A DNA stretch of 64,000 nt from Hydrogenophaga sp. (GTDB lineage Bacteria > Pseudomonadota > Gammaproteobacteria > Burkholderiales > Burkholderiaceae_C), in NCBI GenBank assembly GCA_030682835.1, contig JAUXNG010000007.1, positions 1 to 64,000 of the forward strand, in the 5' to 3' direction. The stretch's first letter is position 1. The number at the start of each line of letters is the position of its first letter. The position numbers were made by a program, and so were the translations under genes. Shown piece by piece: positions 45,462 through 53,878 of this stretch. The notes beneath the pieces are model-generated. The model was given only the letters and a program-made list of their open reading frames with translations. It searched no databases and was not told the DNA's origin.

Positions 45462-45542
45462 CCCCCACGCCTCCTGCGGCGTCACCCCCCTCAAGGGGGC
45501 GGCACTGGCGGCCCGGCCAGGCCGGTTCCACGGTGCCCTGGT
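45462..45542 (+). repeat. 3'-UTR three-hairpin repeat, copy F (uvrC-pgsA gap)
   Basis: Begins at the first base behind the uvrC stop: C-run, ACGCCTCCTGCGGCGT, CCCCCCTCAAGGGGG, then GGCCCGGCCAGGCCGG and TTCCACGGTGCCC. It fills three quarters of the gap to pgsA. Confidence 0.8.
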
Positions 45543-45572
45543 GGCTGTACACCGCTCCCCCATAATCACCCC

Positions 45573-46142
45573 ATGTTTTTCAACCTACCCACCCTGCTGA
45601 CCTGGGCGCGCATCGTCGCCATTCCGCTCATCATCGGGGTGTTCTACCTGGAAGGCAGCAGCACGGCCCAGAAGAACCTCATCGCCACTGTGCTGTTCGT
45701 GGTGTTCGCCGCGACCGACTGGGCCGATGGCTACCTGGCCCGCAAGCTCAACCAGACCTCGGCCTTCGGCGCCTTCCTGGACCCGGTAGCCGACAAGATT
45801 CTCGTCTGTGCCAGCCTGCTGGTGCTGGTGCACCTGGACCGGGCCGACGTGTTCGTGGCGCTCATCATCATCGGGCGCGAGATCGCCATTTCATCACTGC
45901 GCGAGTGGATGGCCATCATCGGTGCCACCAAGAGCGTGGCGGTGCACATGATCGGCAAGATCAAGACCTCGGTGCAGATGGTCGCCATTCCCTTTCTGCT
46001 GTTCGACGGCACGCTGCTCGGCGTGATCGACACGCACCTCTGGGGCACCTGGCTGATCTGGGCCTCGGCGGTCCTCACCGTCTGGTCCATGGTGTATTAC
46101 CTGCGCAAGGCCCTGCCCGAAATCCGCGCCCGCTCGCACTGA
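45573..46142 (+). CDS. pgsA: CDP-diacylglycerol-glycerol-3-phosphate 3-phosphatidyltransferase
   Basis: Inner-membrane enzyme committing CDP-diacylglycerol to phosphatidylglycerol. The 189-residue protein has four to five helices and the CDP-alcohol phosphotransferase motif spread over DWADGYLARKLNQTSAFGAF and LDPVADK, with all conserved Asp residues. It begins MFFNLPTLLTWARIVAIPL, typical of PgsA. Adjacent to uvrC, a frequent bacterial arrangement. Confidence 0.95.
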   Translation: MFFNLPTLLTWARIVAIPLIIGVFYLEGSSTAQKNLIATVLFVVFAATDWADGYLARKLNQTSAFGAFLDPVADKILVCASLLVLVHLDRADVFVALIIIGREIAISSLREWMAIIGATKSVAVHMIGKIKTSVQMVAIPFLLFDGTLLGVIDTHLWGTWLIWASAVLTVWSMVYYLRKALPEIRARSH

Positions 46143-46180
46143 GCCGGGCCGCGGGTGCTTCCCTTTCACGTTCAGTTGAC

Positions 46181-47086
46181 ATGACCGCACCTGCGCAAGA
46201 CAACGCCTGGCTGCGCGCCATGCCCTGGGTGTTCGTGCTGATCTGGAGCACGGGCTTCATCGTCGCCCGCTATGGCATGCCGCACGCACCGCCCATGAAG
46301 TTCCTGGCGGTGCGCTACGCCCTGTCGATGCTGTGTTTCCTGCCCTGGATCTGGGTGGCCGGGGTGAAGTGGCCGGGCACGCGCCAGCAGTGGTTGCACC
46401 TGGCGGTGACCGGCATCCTCATGCACGCGGGTTATCTGGGCGGCGTGTGGGCCGCGGTGAAAGCGGGCATGGGCTCGGGCCTGTCCTCGCTCATCGTCGG
46501 CATCCAGCCGGTGCTCACCGCCATCTGGCTCAGCAGCGTGGGCGGGCAGGGCGGCCAGGTGACGCGTCGGCAGTGGGTCGGGCTGATTCTTGGTTTTGCC
46601 GGGCTGGTGCTGGTGGTCTCGCGCAAGTTCGACGCCGGCGGCCCGGGCGACCAGGCCAACTGGGTCAACCTCTCGTTCGCGATCATGGCGCTGTTCTCCA
46701 TCACCGTGGGCACGCTCTACCAGAAGCGCTACGTGAAACCCTGCGACGTGCGCAGCGCCAACACCGTGCAGCTGGGTGCCGCCTTGCTGGTGACCCTGCC
46801 GCTGGCCGCGATGGAGCTGGAAGCCATGCGCTGGAATGGCGAGCTGGCCGGGGCCATGGCCTGGTCGGTGCTGGGCCTCACCATCGGCGGCAGTTCGCTG
46901 CTCTACATGCTGATCCAGCGCGGCGCGGCGGCGTCGGTCACCAGCCTCATGTACCTGGTGCCGCCGTGTACCGCCTTGATCGCCTGGGTGCTGTTCGCCG
47001 AGCCCATCACCGCGGTCACGCTGGCGGGCACAGCCCTCACCGCGTTCGGCGTGAGCCTGGTGGTGCGGCCGGCGAAGTCGGGTTGA
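46181..47086 (+). CDS. EamA/DMT-family transporter
   Basis: A 301-residue inner-membrane protein with ten helices in two EamA repeats (LIWSTGFIVARYGMPHAPPM and SVLGLTIGGSSLLYMLIQRG). Transports metabolites or exports amino acids; the substrate is unknown. The ATG at 46181 follows pgsA by 38 bases with no strong ribosome site; the frame extends into pgsA. The 3' end overlaps the convergent LysR gene by 50 bases. Confidence 0.9.
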   Translation: MTAPAQDNAWLRAMPWVFVLIWSTGFIVARYGMPHAPPMKFLAVRYALSMLCFLPWIWVAGVKWPGTRQQWLHLAVTGILMHAGYLGGVWAAVKAGMGSGLSSLIVGIQPVLTAIWLSSVGGQGGQVTRRQWVGLILGFAGLVLVVSRKFDAGGPGDQANWVNLSFAIMALFSITVGTLYQKRYVKPCDVRSANTVQLGAALLVTLPLAAMELEAMRWNGELAGAMAWSVLGLTIGGSSLLYMLIQRGAAASVTSLMYLVPPCTALIAWVLFAEPITAVTLAGTALTAFGVSLVVRPAKSG

Positions 47087-48008
47087 GCTTCCAGGGCTCT
47101 TCGGCGAAGCTGCTCGCCAGAAAGTCCAGCAGCAGACGGATGCGCCGCGGCACCTGGGCACGGTAGGGTGCGAGCCAGTGGATGTCGGCATCGGCCATCA
47201 CGTATTCGGGGAGCACCTGCACCAGTTCGCCGCTGGCCAGCTGCGGGGCGATGTCCCACAGGCTGCGCAGCATGATGCCGTGGCCCCCGATGCACCAGTC
47301 GCGCACGAGTTCGCCCGAGTTGCTGCTGAGGTGGCCGCGCACCGCCACGTGCTGGATGGCCACCTCGCCGCTGCGCTGCAGTCGCCAGTGATCGAAGCGC
47401 TGGCCGGCCGAGCCGCCGTTTTCCCGCACCACCAGGCACTCGTGCTGCGCCAGATCGGCGAGACCGCGCACAGGGCCATGCCGGCTCAGGTAGGCCGGCG
47501 CAGCCACCAGCACCCGCTGATTCGGTGCGAGACGTCGGGCCACCCACTCGGAGGCCCGTTGCGACGGGGCGTGCCAGAGCCATATCGCGCCGTCAAAACC
47601 CTCCAGCGCCAGGTCGGGCAGCTGTTCGGTCAGCTGCAGCTGCACACTCACCTGCGGGTGGCGTTGCTGGAAACGTGCCAGCGCGGGACCCAGCCAGATG
47701 CGTCCGAAGCCCAGGGTGGCGGCGAGACGGATCGGGCCAGCCGGCTCCTGCTGCTGTTCGCGCAGCTCCGCCTCCAGCGCCTCGAAACCTTGCAGCAGCG
47801 TCACCGCGCGTTCGCACAGGGTCTCGCCTTCGGCGGTGGGGCTCACGCGGCGGGTGGTTCGCTGGAACAGGCGCAGGCCGAGCGTCGCTTCGAGCGCGGC
47901 AAGGCGCTTGGTGACGGCGGACGGCGCGATCTGCAAGGCCCGCGCGGCGCCGGCCAGGCTGCCCTGCTGGCGCACCGCCATCACCAGTTCGAGGTCGCTT
48001 CGGTTCAA
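47037..48008 (-). CDS. LysR-family regulator, probable activator of the D-malate/tartrate dehydrogenase gene
   Basis: A 323-residue LysR regulator. The HTH begins LVMAVRQQGSLAGAARAL and continues QIAPSAVTKRLAALEATLG; the effector domain follows (PIRLAATLGFGRIWLGPALA). The start is TTG at 48008 with AAGAG upstream, because the next Met would cut the first HTH helix. Divergent from a tartrate/D-malate dehydrogenase gene, the layout of dmlR-dmlA, so it probably activates that gene. Confidence 0.9.
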   Translation of the reverse strand: MNRSDLELVMAVRQQGSLAGAARALQIAPSAVTKRLAALEATLGLRLFQRTTRRVSPTAEGETLCERAVTLLQGFEALEAELREQQQEPAGPIRLAATLGFGRIWLGPALARFQQRHPQVSVQLQLTEQLPDLALEGFDGAIWLWHAPSQRASEWVARRLAPNQRVLVAAPAYLSRHGPVRGLADLAQHECLVVRENGGSAGQRFDHWRLQRSGEVAIQHVAVRGHLSSNSGELVRDWCIGGHGIMLRSLWDIAPQLASGELVQVLPEYVMADADIHWLAPYRAQVPRRIRLLLDFLASSFAEEPWKLNPTSPAAPPGSRRTR

Positions 48009-48124
48009 TTGTTTCTCTTCTGGAACGAATGGATTGCCCGATTATCAGTCTGAGCGGGGTTAAGCTGACACCCGTCAGACGGCGTCATTTGTCCGTCGTA
48101 GCATCCCACCCACCAGGAGCACCC

Positions 48125-49216
48125 ATGAGCACCCATCGCATCGCTGTCATCGCCGGGGACGGCATCGGCCAGGAAGTCATGCCCGAGGGCCTGCGCGTGC
48201 TCGAGGCCGCGGCCACCCGTTTCGGCATCGACCTGCAGTTCGACCACTTCGACTTTTCCAGCTGCGATTACTTCGAGCGCCACGGCAAGATGCTGCCCGA
48301 CGACTGGAAAGAGCAGATCGGCGGCCACGAAGCAATCTACTTCGGCGCCGTGGGCTGGCCCGACAAGGTGCGTGACCACATCTCGCTCTGGGGTTCGCTG
48401 CTGCTGTTCCGTCGCGAGTTCGACCAGTACGTGAACCTGCGCCCTGCCAAACTTATGCCCGGTGTCACGGCACCGGTGGTGCGCCGCGACGGCAGCCCGC
48501 GCGCGCCCGGCGAGATCGACATGGTGATCGTGCGCGAGAACACCGAAGGCGAGTACTCCAGCATCGGCGGGCGCATGTACCCCGGCACCGAACGCGAGAT
48601 CGTGATGCAGGAAACGGTGATGTCGCGCATCGGCGTGGACCGGGTGCTGCGTTATGCCTTCGAGGTGGCCCGCTCACGGCCCAAGAAGCACCTGACGAGC
48701 GCCACCAAGTCCAACGGCATCGCCATCACCATGCCCTACTGGGATGAGCGCGTGGCCGAGATGGCGAAGGAGTACCCAGACGTTCGGGTGGACAAGTTCC
48801 ACATCGACATCCTCACCGCGCACTTCGTGCAGCGCCCCGACTTCTTCGACGTGGTGGTGGGCAGCAACCTGTTTGGCGACATCCTGTCGGATCTCGGCCC
48901 GGCCTGCACCGGCACCATTGGCATCGCGCCCAGCGCCAACCTCAACCCGGACCGCCGCTACCCCTCGCTGTTCGAGCCCGTGCACGGGTCGGCGCCTGAC
49001 ATTGCCGGGCAGGGTATTGCCAACCCGATCGGCCAGATCTGGTGCGGCGCGCTCATGCTGGATTTCCTGGGCTATCGCGCTGCTCACGACGCGGTGATGC
49101 AGGCCATCGAGGCGGTGCTGCAGCCGGGCAGCGGTGCCCCGCGCACGCCCGACCTCGGCGGAACGGCCAGCACGGCAGACGTGGGCCGTGCCATCGCGCA
49201 GGCGCTGAGGGTCTGA
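48125..49216 (+). CDS. Tartrate/D-malate dehydrogenase (decarboxylating), isopropylmalate dehydrogenase superfamily
   Basis: A 363-residue NAD- and metal-dependent decarboxylating dehydrogenase. It begins [20 protein letters not shown]; the substrate Arg region is [11 protein letters not shown], and the metal-binding Asp residues lie in [19 protein letters not shown]. The region [20 protein letters not shown] distinguishes TtuC/DmlA from LeuB. Which of tartrate, D-malate or a related acid is used is not decidable. GGAG lies before the ATG at 48125; in-frame upstream codons are probably untranslated. Divergent LysR gene as likely activator. Confidence 0.93.
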   Translation: MSTHRIAVIAGDGIGQEVMPEGLRVLEAAATRFGIDLQFDHFDFSSCDYFERHGKMLPDDWKEQIGGHEAIYFGAVGWPDKVRDHISLWGSLLLFRREFDQYVNLRPAKLMPGVTAPVVRRDGSPRAPGEIDMVIVRENTEGEYSSIGGRMYPGTEREIVMQETVMSRIGVDRVLRYAFEVARSRPKKHLTSATKSNGIAITMPYWDERVAEMAKEYPDVRVDKFHIDILTAHFVQRPDFFDVVVGSNLFGDILSDLGPACTGTIGIAPSANLNPDRRYPSLFEPVHGSAPDIAGQGIANPIGQIWCGALMLDFLGYRAAHDAVMQAIEAVLQPGSGAPRTPDLGGTASTADVGRAIAQALRV

Positions 49217-49353
49217 CGGGCCACCGGCATCGCCGGTGTGACGGGCGAGAGGTTTGGCCGCGCGCACTGTTGCGCGACGGACAAGTCGGGTCTGCGAAAA
49301 CGTCTAGAATCTCGCGTCTCGTGCAGGTCGTCGACTGCAATGTGCGGCGTGTG

Positions 49354-49383
49354 TTGACAGGCCGCGTGAGCGATGAGTCTAAT
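49354..49383 (+). promoter_or_regulatory. Sigma-70 promoter of hupB
   Basis: TTGACA at 49354-49359, 18-base spacer, TCTAAT at 49378-49383. About 88 bases before the hupB start. Confidence 0.75.
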
Positions 49384-49470
49384 CAGGCAGCTGTGCGGCC
49401 AGCCGGCTTGCTGGCCGTGACCGCCTGGCGCACGGACCCGATTTTCCAAACATTTCAAGAGGGGCTATTT

Positions 49471-49743
49471 GTGAACAAAACAGAACTCGTCGAGCACATT
49501 GCCAAGAACGCCGACATTTCCAAGGCCGCTGCCACACGTGCCCTGGATTCGACCATCACCGCCATCCGCACGACCCTCAAGAAGGGTGGCACGGTTTCCC
49601 TCGTCGGTTTCGGTTCGTTTGCCGTGACCAAGCGCCCCGCTCGCAAGGGTCGCAACCCCCGCACCGGCGAAGAGATTAAAATCAAGTCCGCCAAAGTGCC
49701 CAAGTTTCGCCCGGGCAAGGCATTGAAAGACGCGCTGAACTGA
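49471..49743 (+). CDS. hupB: DNA-binding protein HU-beta
   Basis: Nucleoid protein that bends DNA. The 90-residue product starts at GTG (49471) with AAGAGGGG upstream: [20 protein letters not shown], then the arm region [20 protein letters not shown] and [13 protein letters not shown]. Longer in-frame extensions lie in untranslated leader. The tRNA-Val gene starts 23 bases behind the stop with no terminator between, so they probably share a transcript. Confidence 0.96.
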   Translation: MNKTELVEHIAKNADISKAAATRALDSTITAIRTTLKKGGTVSLVGFGSFAVTKRPARKGRNPRTGEEIKIKSAKVPKFRPGKALKDALN

Positions 49744-49766
49744 AAGCGCGTCCCCCGTTTTCGGTG

Positions 49767-49842
49767 GGGTGCTTAGCTCAGTTGGCAGAGCGGCTCCTTT
49801 ACACGGAGTAGGTCGGCGGTTCGACCCCGTCAGCACCCACCA
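49767..49842 (+). tRNA. tRNA-Val (anticodon TAC)
   Basis: A full cloverleaf of 76 bases: acceptor GGGTGCT pairs with AGCACCC, D arm with GCTC...GAGC, anticodon loop TTTACAC (TAC, reading GTA), T arm with TTCGACC, and an encoded CCA end. It sits between hupB and ppiD. Confidence 0.96.
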
Positions 49843-49851
49843 CCCCCATCG

Positions 49852-49880
49852 AAAAGGCGAACCCCGGTTCGCCTTTTTTT
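49852..49880 (+). terminator. Terminator behind tRNA-Val
   Basis: AAAAGGCGAAC pairs perfectly with GTTCGCCTTTT around CCCG, followed by further T. It ends the hupB-tRNA unit before ppiD. Confidence 0.93.
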
Positions 49881-49934
49881 TCGCAGCGTCATGCGCTGTC
49901 GACCGACCCACTCGACGTTTCAGGGTTTCAAGGC

Positions 49935-51842
49935 ATGTTCGATTCCATCCGCAATCACAAAAAGTACCTGATGGGCTTTTTGATGATCCTGATCATTCCT
50001 TCGTTCGTGCTGTTCGGAATCCAGGGTTTCACCGATCGAGATCCCCGCGGACCGACGGTGGCCACCGTCGACGGGGTCGACATCAGCAGCCAGGAATGGG
50101 ACCAGGCGCACCAGAATGAATCGCGCCGCCTGCGCGACGAAATGCCGGGCCTTGACCCCAAGCTGCTGGACAGCGAAGAGGCTCGGTACGCCACGCTGGA
50201 GCGCCTGGTTCGCCAGCGCGTGCTGGCGCTGGCGGCTGACAGGCAGAACCTCTACACGAGCGACCAGCGCCTGGCCCGCCACCTGCAGGACAACGAGACC
50301 ATTGCCTCGCTGCGCCGCCCGGACGGTACGCTGGACGTCGATGCCTACCGCCAGCTGGTGGGGCGCCAGGGCATGTCGCCCGAGATGTTTGAAGCGCAGG
50401 TCCGTGCCGATCTGTCGCAGCGCCAGGTGGTGCGGGGTGTGCTCGAATCCGGCTTTGCGCCGCATGGTCTGGCCAAGGTGTCGCTGGATGCATTCTTCGA
50501 GCGGCGCGAGATCCGCGTGGCGCGCTTCAGCGCCAGCGAGTTCACCAGCCGCGTGGTGCTCACGGACGCCGACATCGAGACCTTCTACAACGCCAACCAG
50601 GCCCTGTTCCAGTCCGAGGAGCAAGCCGATGTCGAGTACCTGGTGCTGGACGCGGCGGCGCTGCAGAAAGGCATCACGCTGCCCGAGGCCGATGTACGGG
50701 CCTATTACGAACAGAACGCCGCGCGCCTGTCGGGCAACGAGGAACGCCGTGCCAGCCATATCCTTCTGACTGTGCCGGCGGGCGCGCCCGCCGCCGAGAA
50801 GGAAGCGGTGCGCGAGCGGGCCGTGGGCCTTCTGGCGCAGGTTCGCCAGGCACCCCAGAGCTTTGCCGCGGTGGCCAGGGCCAACTCGCAGGACCCCGGC
50901 TCTGCCCCCAATGGCGGCGACCTGGACTTCTTCGGCCGCGGCGCCATGGTCAAGCCCTTCGAGGACGCGGTGTTTGCCCTGCAGAAGGGGGCCATCTCGG
51001 ATCTGGTGGAAACCGAGTTCGGTTTCCACATCATCCAGCTGACCGACCTGAAGGCGCCACCCCGGCGCAGCTTCGAAGACATGCGTGCCGAGATCGAAGC
51101 CGACCTGAGGAAGCAGCAGGCGCAGCGGCAGTTTGCCGACACCGCAGAGGCCTTCAGCAACCTGGTGTACGAACAGGGTGAGAGCCTGCAGCCCGCCGCC
51201 GAGCGTCTGAAGCTCGAGGTGCAGACGGTCAAGGGTCTCAAGCGTCAGCCACAGCCCGGTGCTGGTGTGCTGGCCAATGAGCGCCTGCTGGAATCGCTGT
51301 TCTCCCGTGCGTCCATCGAGTCCAAGCGCAACATCGAGGCGGTGGAGACGGCTTCCGGCCAGCTCGTGTCGGCCCGCGTGGTGCAGCACCAGAGTGCCCG
51401 CACCCTGCCCCTGGCCGAGGTTCGCGAGTCGGTGCGTGCCCGCCTGGTGACCCAGCGTGCGGCCGCGCTGGCACGCGAAGCGGGCGAGCAGCAGCTGGCC
51501 GCGTGGAAGGCCGGCGGCGATGCGCCCGGTCTGTCTGCGCCTGTGACCGTGTCGCGCGACAACGCGCAAGGTTTCACCGGTCCGGTGCTCAACGCCGCCC
51601 TGAGTGCCAATGCAGGCCAGCTGCCGGCCTGGGTGGGCGTGGCACAAGGTGAGCAGGGATACACCGTCGTGCAGGTGCTCAAGGCCGAGCCGCGCCAGAG
51701 CAGCGACCCGCAGGTGGCTGCACAGGAGGTTCAGCAGTTCACCCAGTGGGTGTCGGCGCTGGAAGCCGATGCCTATTACGAAGCGCTCAAAGACCGCTTC
51801 AAAGTGCGCATCAAGGTGCCGGCTCCAGCTGCCCTGCGTTGA
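49935..51842 (+). CDS. ppiD: Periplasmic folding factor PpiD (SurA-N and parvulin domains)
   Basis: Membrane-anchored chaperone at the Sec exit site. The 635-residue protein starts with an N-terminal helix (KKYLMGFLMILIIPSFVLFG, about residues 10-29), then a SurA-N-like region (VDGVDISSQEWDQAHQNES) and one parvulin domain (RRASHILLTVPAGAPAAEKE, GGDLDFFGRGAMVKPFEDAV, EFGFHIIQL). The prolyl-isomerase domain has the normal HxxxH-type fold; the C-terminal SurA-like region follows. It follows the tRNA-Val terminator by 54 bases. Confidence 0.94.
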   Translation: MFDSIRNHKKYLMGFLMILIIPSFVLFGIQGFTDRDPRGPTVATVDGVDISSQEWDQAHQNESRRLRDEMPGLDPKLLDSEEARYATLERLVRQRVLALAADRQNLYTSDQRLARHLQDNETIASLRRPDGTLDVDAYRQLVGRQGMSPEMFEAQVRADLSQRQVVRGVLESGFAPHGLAKVSLDAFFERREIRVARFSASEFTSRVVLTDADIETFYNANQALFQSEEQADVEYLVLDAAALQKGITLPEADVRAYYEQNAARLSGNEERRASHILLTVPAGAPAAEKEAVRERAVGLLAQVRQAPQSFAAVARANSQDPGSAPNGGDLDFFGRGAMVKPFEDAVFALQKGAISDLVETEFGFHIIQLTDLKAPPRRSFEDMRAEIEADLRKQQAQRQFADTAEAFSNLVYEQGESLQPAAERLKLEVQTVKGLKRQPQPGAGVLANERLLESLFSRASIESKRNIEAVETASGQLVSARVVQHQSARTLPLAEVRESVRARLVTQRAAALAREAGEQQLAAWKAGGDAPGLSAPVTVSRDNAQGFTGPVLNAALSANAGQLPAWVGVAQGEQGYTVVQVLKAEPRQSSDPQVAAQEVQQFTQWVSALEADAYYEALKDRFKVRIKVPAPAALR

Positions 51843-51885
51843 TGGCGGAATGCGTGACACAGGCTGAAGCGGTCTGATTTCACGC

Positions 51886-51891
51886 TATAAT
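51886..51891 (+). promoter_or_regulatory. -10 box of tRNA-His
   Basis: A consensus TATAAT 12 bases before the tRNA start. The best -35 is a weak CTGAAG at 51864-51869 (16-base spacing). The tRNA is therefore probably transcribed on its own, not only from ppiD. Confidence 0.7.
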
Positions 51892-51902
51892 TCAAAGCTT
51901 GC

Positions 51903-51979
51903 GGTGGCTGTAGCTCAGTTGGTAGAGTCCAGGATTGTGATTCCTGTTGTCGTGGGTTCGAGCCCCATCAGCCACCCCA
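51903..51979 (+). tRNA. tRNA-His (anticodon GTG)
   Basis: A full cloverleaf of 77 bases including the extra 5' G(-1) opposite C73 that marks tRNA-His. Acceptor GTGGCTG pairs with CAGCCAC; anticodon loop has TTGTGAT (GTG); T arm contains TTCGAGC; the CCA end is encoded. Confidence 0.95.
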
Positions 51980-51988
51980 AAAGTTTCG

Positions 51989-52023
51989 AAACCCCGCCGT
52001 CAGCCATGACGCGGGGTTTTTTT
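51989..52023 (+). terminator. Terminator behind tRNA-His
   Basis: AAACCCCGC-(C)-GTCA pairs with TGAC-GCGGGGTTT around GCCA with one bulge, followed by a T-run. Confidence 0.92.
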
Positions 52024-52066
52024 GTTTCGCCGCCCCGAAACGGCCGAGCATTGCCCGAATAAGCCC

Positions 52067-52687
52067 ATGAACGACCCGTCCCGTCCCACGTCCACCGAAG
52101 ATGATTACTGCGGCACCTTCTACGCGGCCCGGCTGCTGGGTCTGTCGGTGGGTACTGTCCAGTCGCTGGTCGAGAAGAACGAGCTCAGCGCCTGGAAGAC
52201 GCAGGGCGGGCACCGCCGCATCTCCATGCAATCGGTGCTGGCCTACCAGAAGCGCCACTCGATCCGCACCCCTTCGGAAGAATCGGTCGCCACCGGGCGG
52301 CTGAAACTGCTGGTGGTGGACGACGACCCGGCCATGCTCGCCGTGGTGCAGGCCTATCTGGACAAGTGGCAGCTGCCGGTGGATTCCACCCTGATGACAT
52401 CTGCCATGGAGGCGCTGATCGACATGAGCAGCCTCAAGCCCGACGTGCTGGTCACCGACCTCGTGATGCCGGGCGTGGATGGTTTTGAGCTGCTCAAGAC
52501 CTTGCGAGGCAACGCACAGTTCACCGACATGGTCGTCGTGGCCCTCACGGGCCTCGGCGCTACCGAAATCGAGCGCCGCGGCGGGTTGCCACCCAAGACC
52601 GTGCTGGCCCACAAGCCGATAGACCAGAACTGGCTGCACGGCTTTCTCTCGGCCCAGGTGGCCATGCGGCCGCTCGCCGCCGCTTGA
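52067..52687 (+). CDS. Excisionase-type HTH fused to a response-regulator receiver domain
   Basis: A 206-residue regulator. Residues about 14-62 form a MerR/excisionase-type winged HTH (YAARLLGLSVGTVQSLVEKN, then QGGHRRIS). Residues about 80-200 form a receiver domain: LLVVDDDPAMLAVV (acidic pair), phospho-acceptor Asp in VLVTDLVMPGVDGFELL, Thr in VALTGLGA and Lys in LAHKPI. The ATG at 52067 was chosen because upstream codons lie in the tRNA terminator. No histidine kinase is adjacent. The domain order DNA-binding then receiver is reversed from ordinary response regulators. Confidence 0.88.
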   Translation: MNDPSRPTSTEDDYCGTFYAARLLGLSVGTVQSLVEKNELSAWKTQGGHRRISMQSVLAYQKRHSIRTPSEESVATGRLKLLVVDDDPAMLAVVQAYLDKWQLPVDSTLMTSAMEALIDMSSLKPDVLVTDLVMPGVDGFELLKTLRGNAQFTDMVVVALTGLGATEIERRGGLPPKTVLAHKPIDQNWLHGFLSAQVAMRPLAAA

Positions 52688-52733
52688 GCGCACGCGCCAC
52701 CGCCCTACAGGTCGGGTCGCGGCGCAGGCAGCG

Positions 52734-53723
52734 TCAGGGGTTCACCATCACCAGCTTGCCCTTCACCGAGCGTGAACCCATGATGGCGTAGGCTTGGTGC
52801 AACTCGCTCATGGGCAGGGTCTGGTCGATCACGGGCTTGATCTGACCCTTGCCGTACATCTGGGCCAGTGTCTGCATCATCTGTGCATTGGCTTTGGGTT
52901 CGCGGCGGGCGAAATCACCCCAGAACGCGCCCACGATGCTGGCGCCCTTGAGCAGGCTCAGGTTCAGCGGCAGGCTCGGGATCGGACCGCTGGCAAATCC
53001 CACCACCAGGTAGCGCCCGCGCCAGGCAATGGAACGAAACGCCGGCTCGGCAAAGTCACCACCCACCGGGTCGTAGATCACGTCGGGGCCTTTGCCATCG
53101 GTGAGTTCCTTGATGGCGTCGCGCAGCCCTTCCTTGGGGGTGTGCACGCTGTAGTTGATGGTGGCGTCGGCCCCCAGCTCGCGGCACAGTGCACACTTTT
53201 CATCACTGGAGGCCGCAGCGATGACGCGGGCGCCCGCTGCTTTGGCAAGCTGGATCGCGGCCGTGCCCACGCCGCCAGCCGCACCCAGCACCAGCACCGT
53301 CTCGCCGGCCTTGAGCGCCGCGCGGTCCATGAGCGCGTGCCAGGAGGTGGCGTAGATCATGATGAAGGCCGCCGCGTCCACGGGCGGGAAACCGGCGGGC
53401 AGTGGCATGCACAACGCCGCCGGGGCGATGGTGTGGGTGGCAAACCCGCCCGTGCCGCTGAGGCAGGCCACGCTCCGACCCACCTGAAGGTGCGTCACAC
53501 CCTCGCCGACGGCCTGGATCACGCCGGCGTACTCGGAGCCTGGCACGAAGGGCAGGGCGGGCTTCATCTGGTATTTGTTCTGCACGATGAGCAGATCGGG
53601 AAAGTTCAGGCTCGCGGCCTGGATTTCGATCAGCACTTCACCGGCTTTGGGCTGCGGGGTGGGCAGCGTTTGCCAGGTCAGGGCTTCAACGCCCACCGGG
53701 TTTTCGCACAGCCAGGCTTGCAT
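52734..53723 (-). CDS. NADPH:quinone oxidoreductase / zinc-independent MDR
   Basis: A 329-residue medium-chain dehydrogenase/reductase of the quinone-oxidoreductase branch. GroES-like N-terminal half (LNFPDLLIVQNKYQMKPALP), Rossmann site VLGAAGGVGTAAIQLAKAAG, and a C-terminal catalytic lobe. It has no zinc-ligand pattern of alcohol dehydrogenases. Reduces quinones or enones with NADPH; the real substrate is unknown. The ATG at 53723 has AAGGA upstream. Divergent from surE. Confidence 0.92.
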   Translation of the reverse strand: MQAWLCENPVGVEALTWQTLPTPQPKAGEVLIEIQAASLNFPDLLIVQNKYQMKPALPFVPGSEYAGVIQAVGEGVTHLQVGRSVACLSGTGGFATHTIAPAALCMPLPAGFPPVDAAAFIMIYATSWHALMDRAALKAGETVLVLGAAGGVGTAAIQLAKAAGARVIAAASSDEKCALCRELGADATINYSVHTPKEGLRDAIKELTDGKGPDVIYDPVGGDFAEPAFRSIAWRGRYLVVGFASGPIPSLPLNLSLLKGASIVGAFWGDFARREPKANAQMMQTLAQMYGKGQIKPVIDQTLPMSELHQAYAIMGSRSVKGKLVMVNP

Positions 53724-53878
53724 GGAGGTTCCTTGGTCGGGGATGGAAAAGGGAAGCCGCATGATAGGCACGCCCGGGCGCACTGGCGTGTCACGCACAC
53801 GCCAGCCGCTCGCCGCTGCCCCCCTGTACGGGTGCCCCGCCGGGCGGCCACGCAGGGCAAAAGACCTAGAATTCGCCC

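Noticed and set aside
49222-49238. CACCGGC-ATC-GCCGGTG hairpin behind the D-malate/tartrate dehydrogenase gene
   Set aside because: Perfect short stem but no T-run; could be a terminator or chance in G+C-rich DNA, so not listed.
49920-51860. Antisense open frame of about 646 codons across ppiD
   Set aside because: No signature, composition typical of a shadow frame, and ppiD on the plus strand is well supported.
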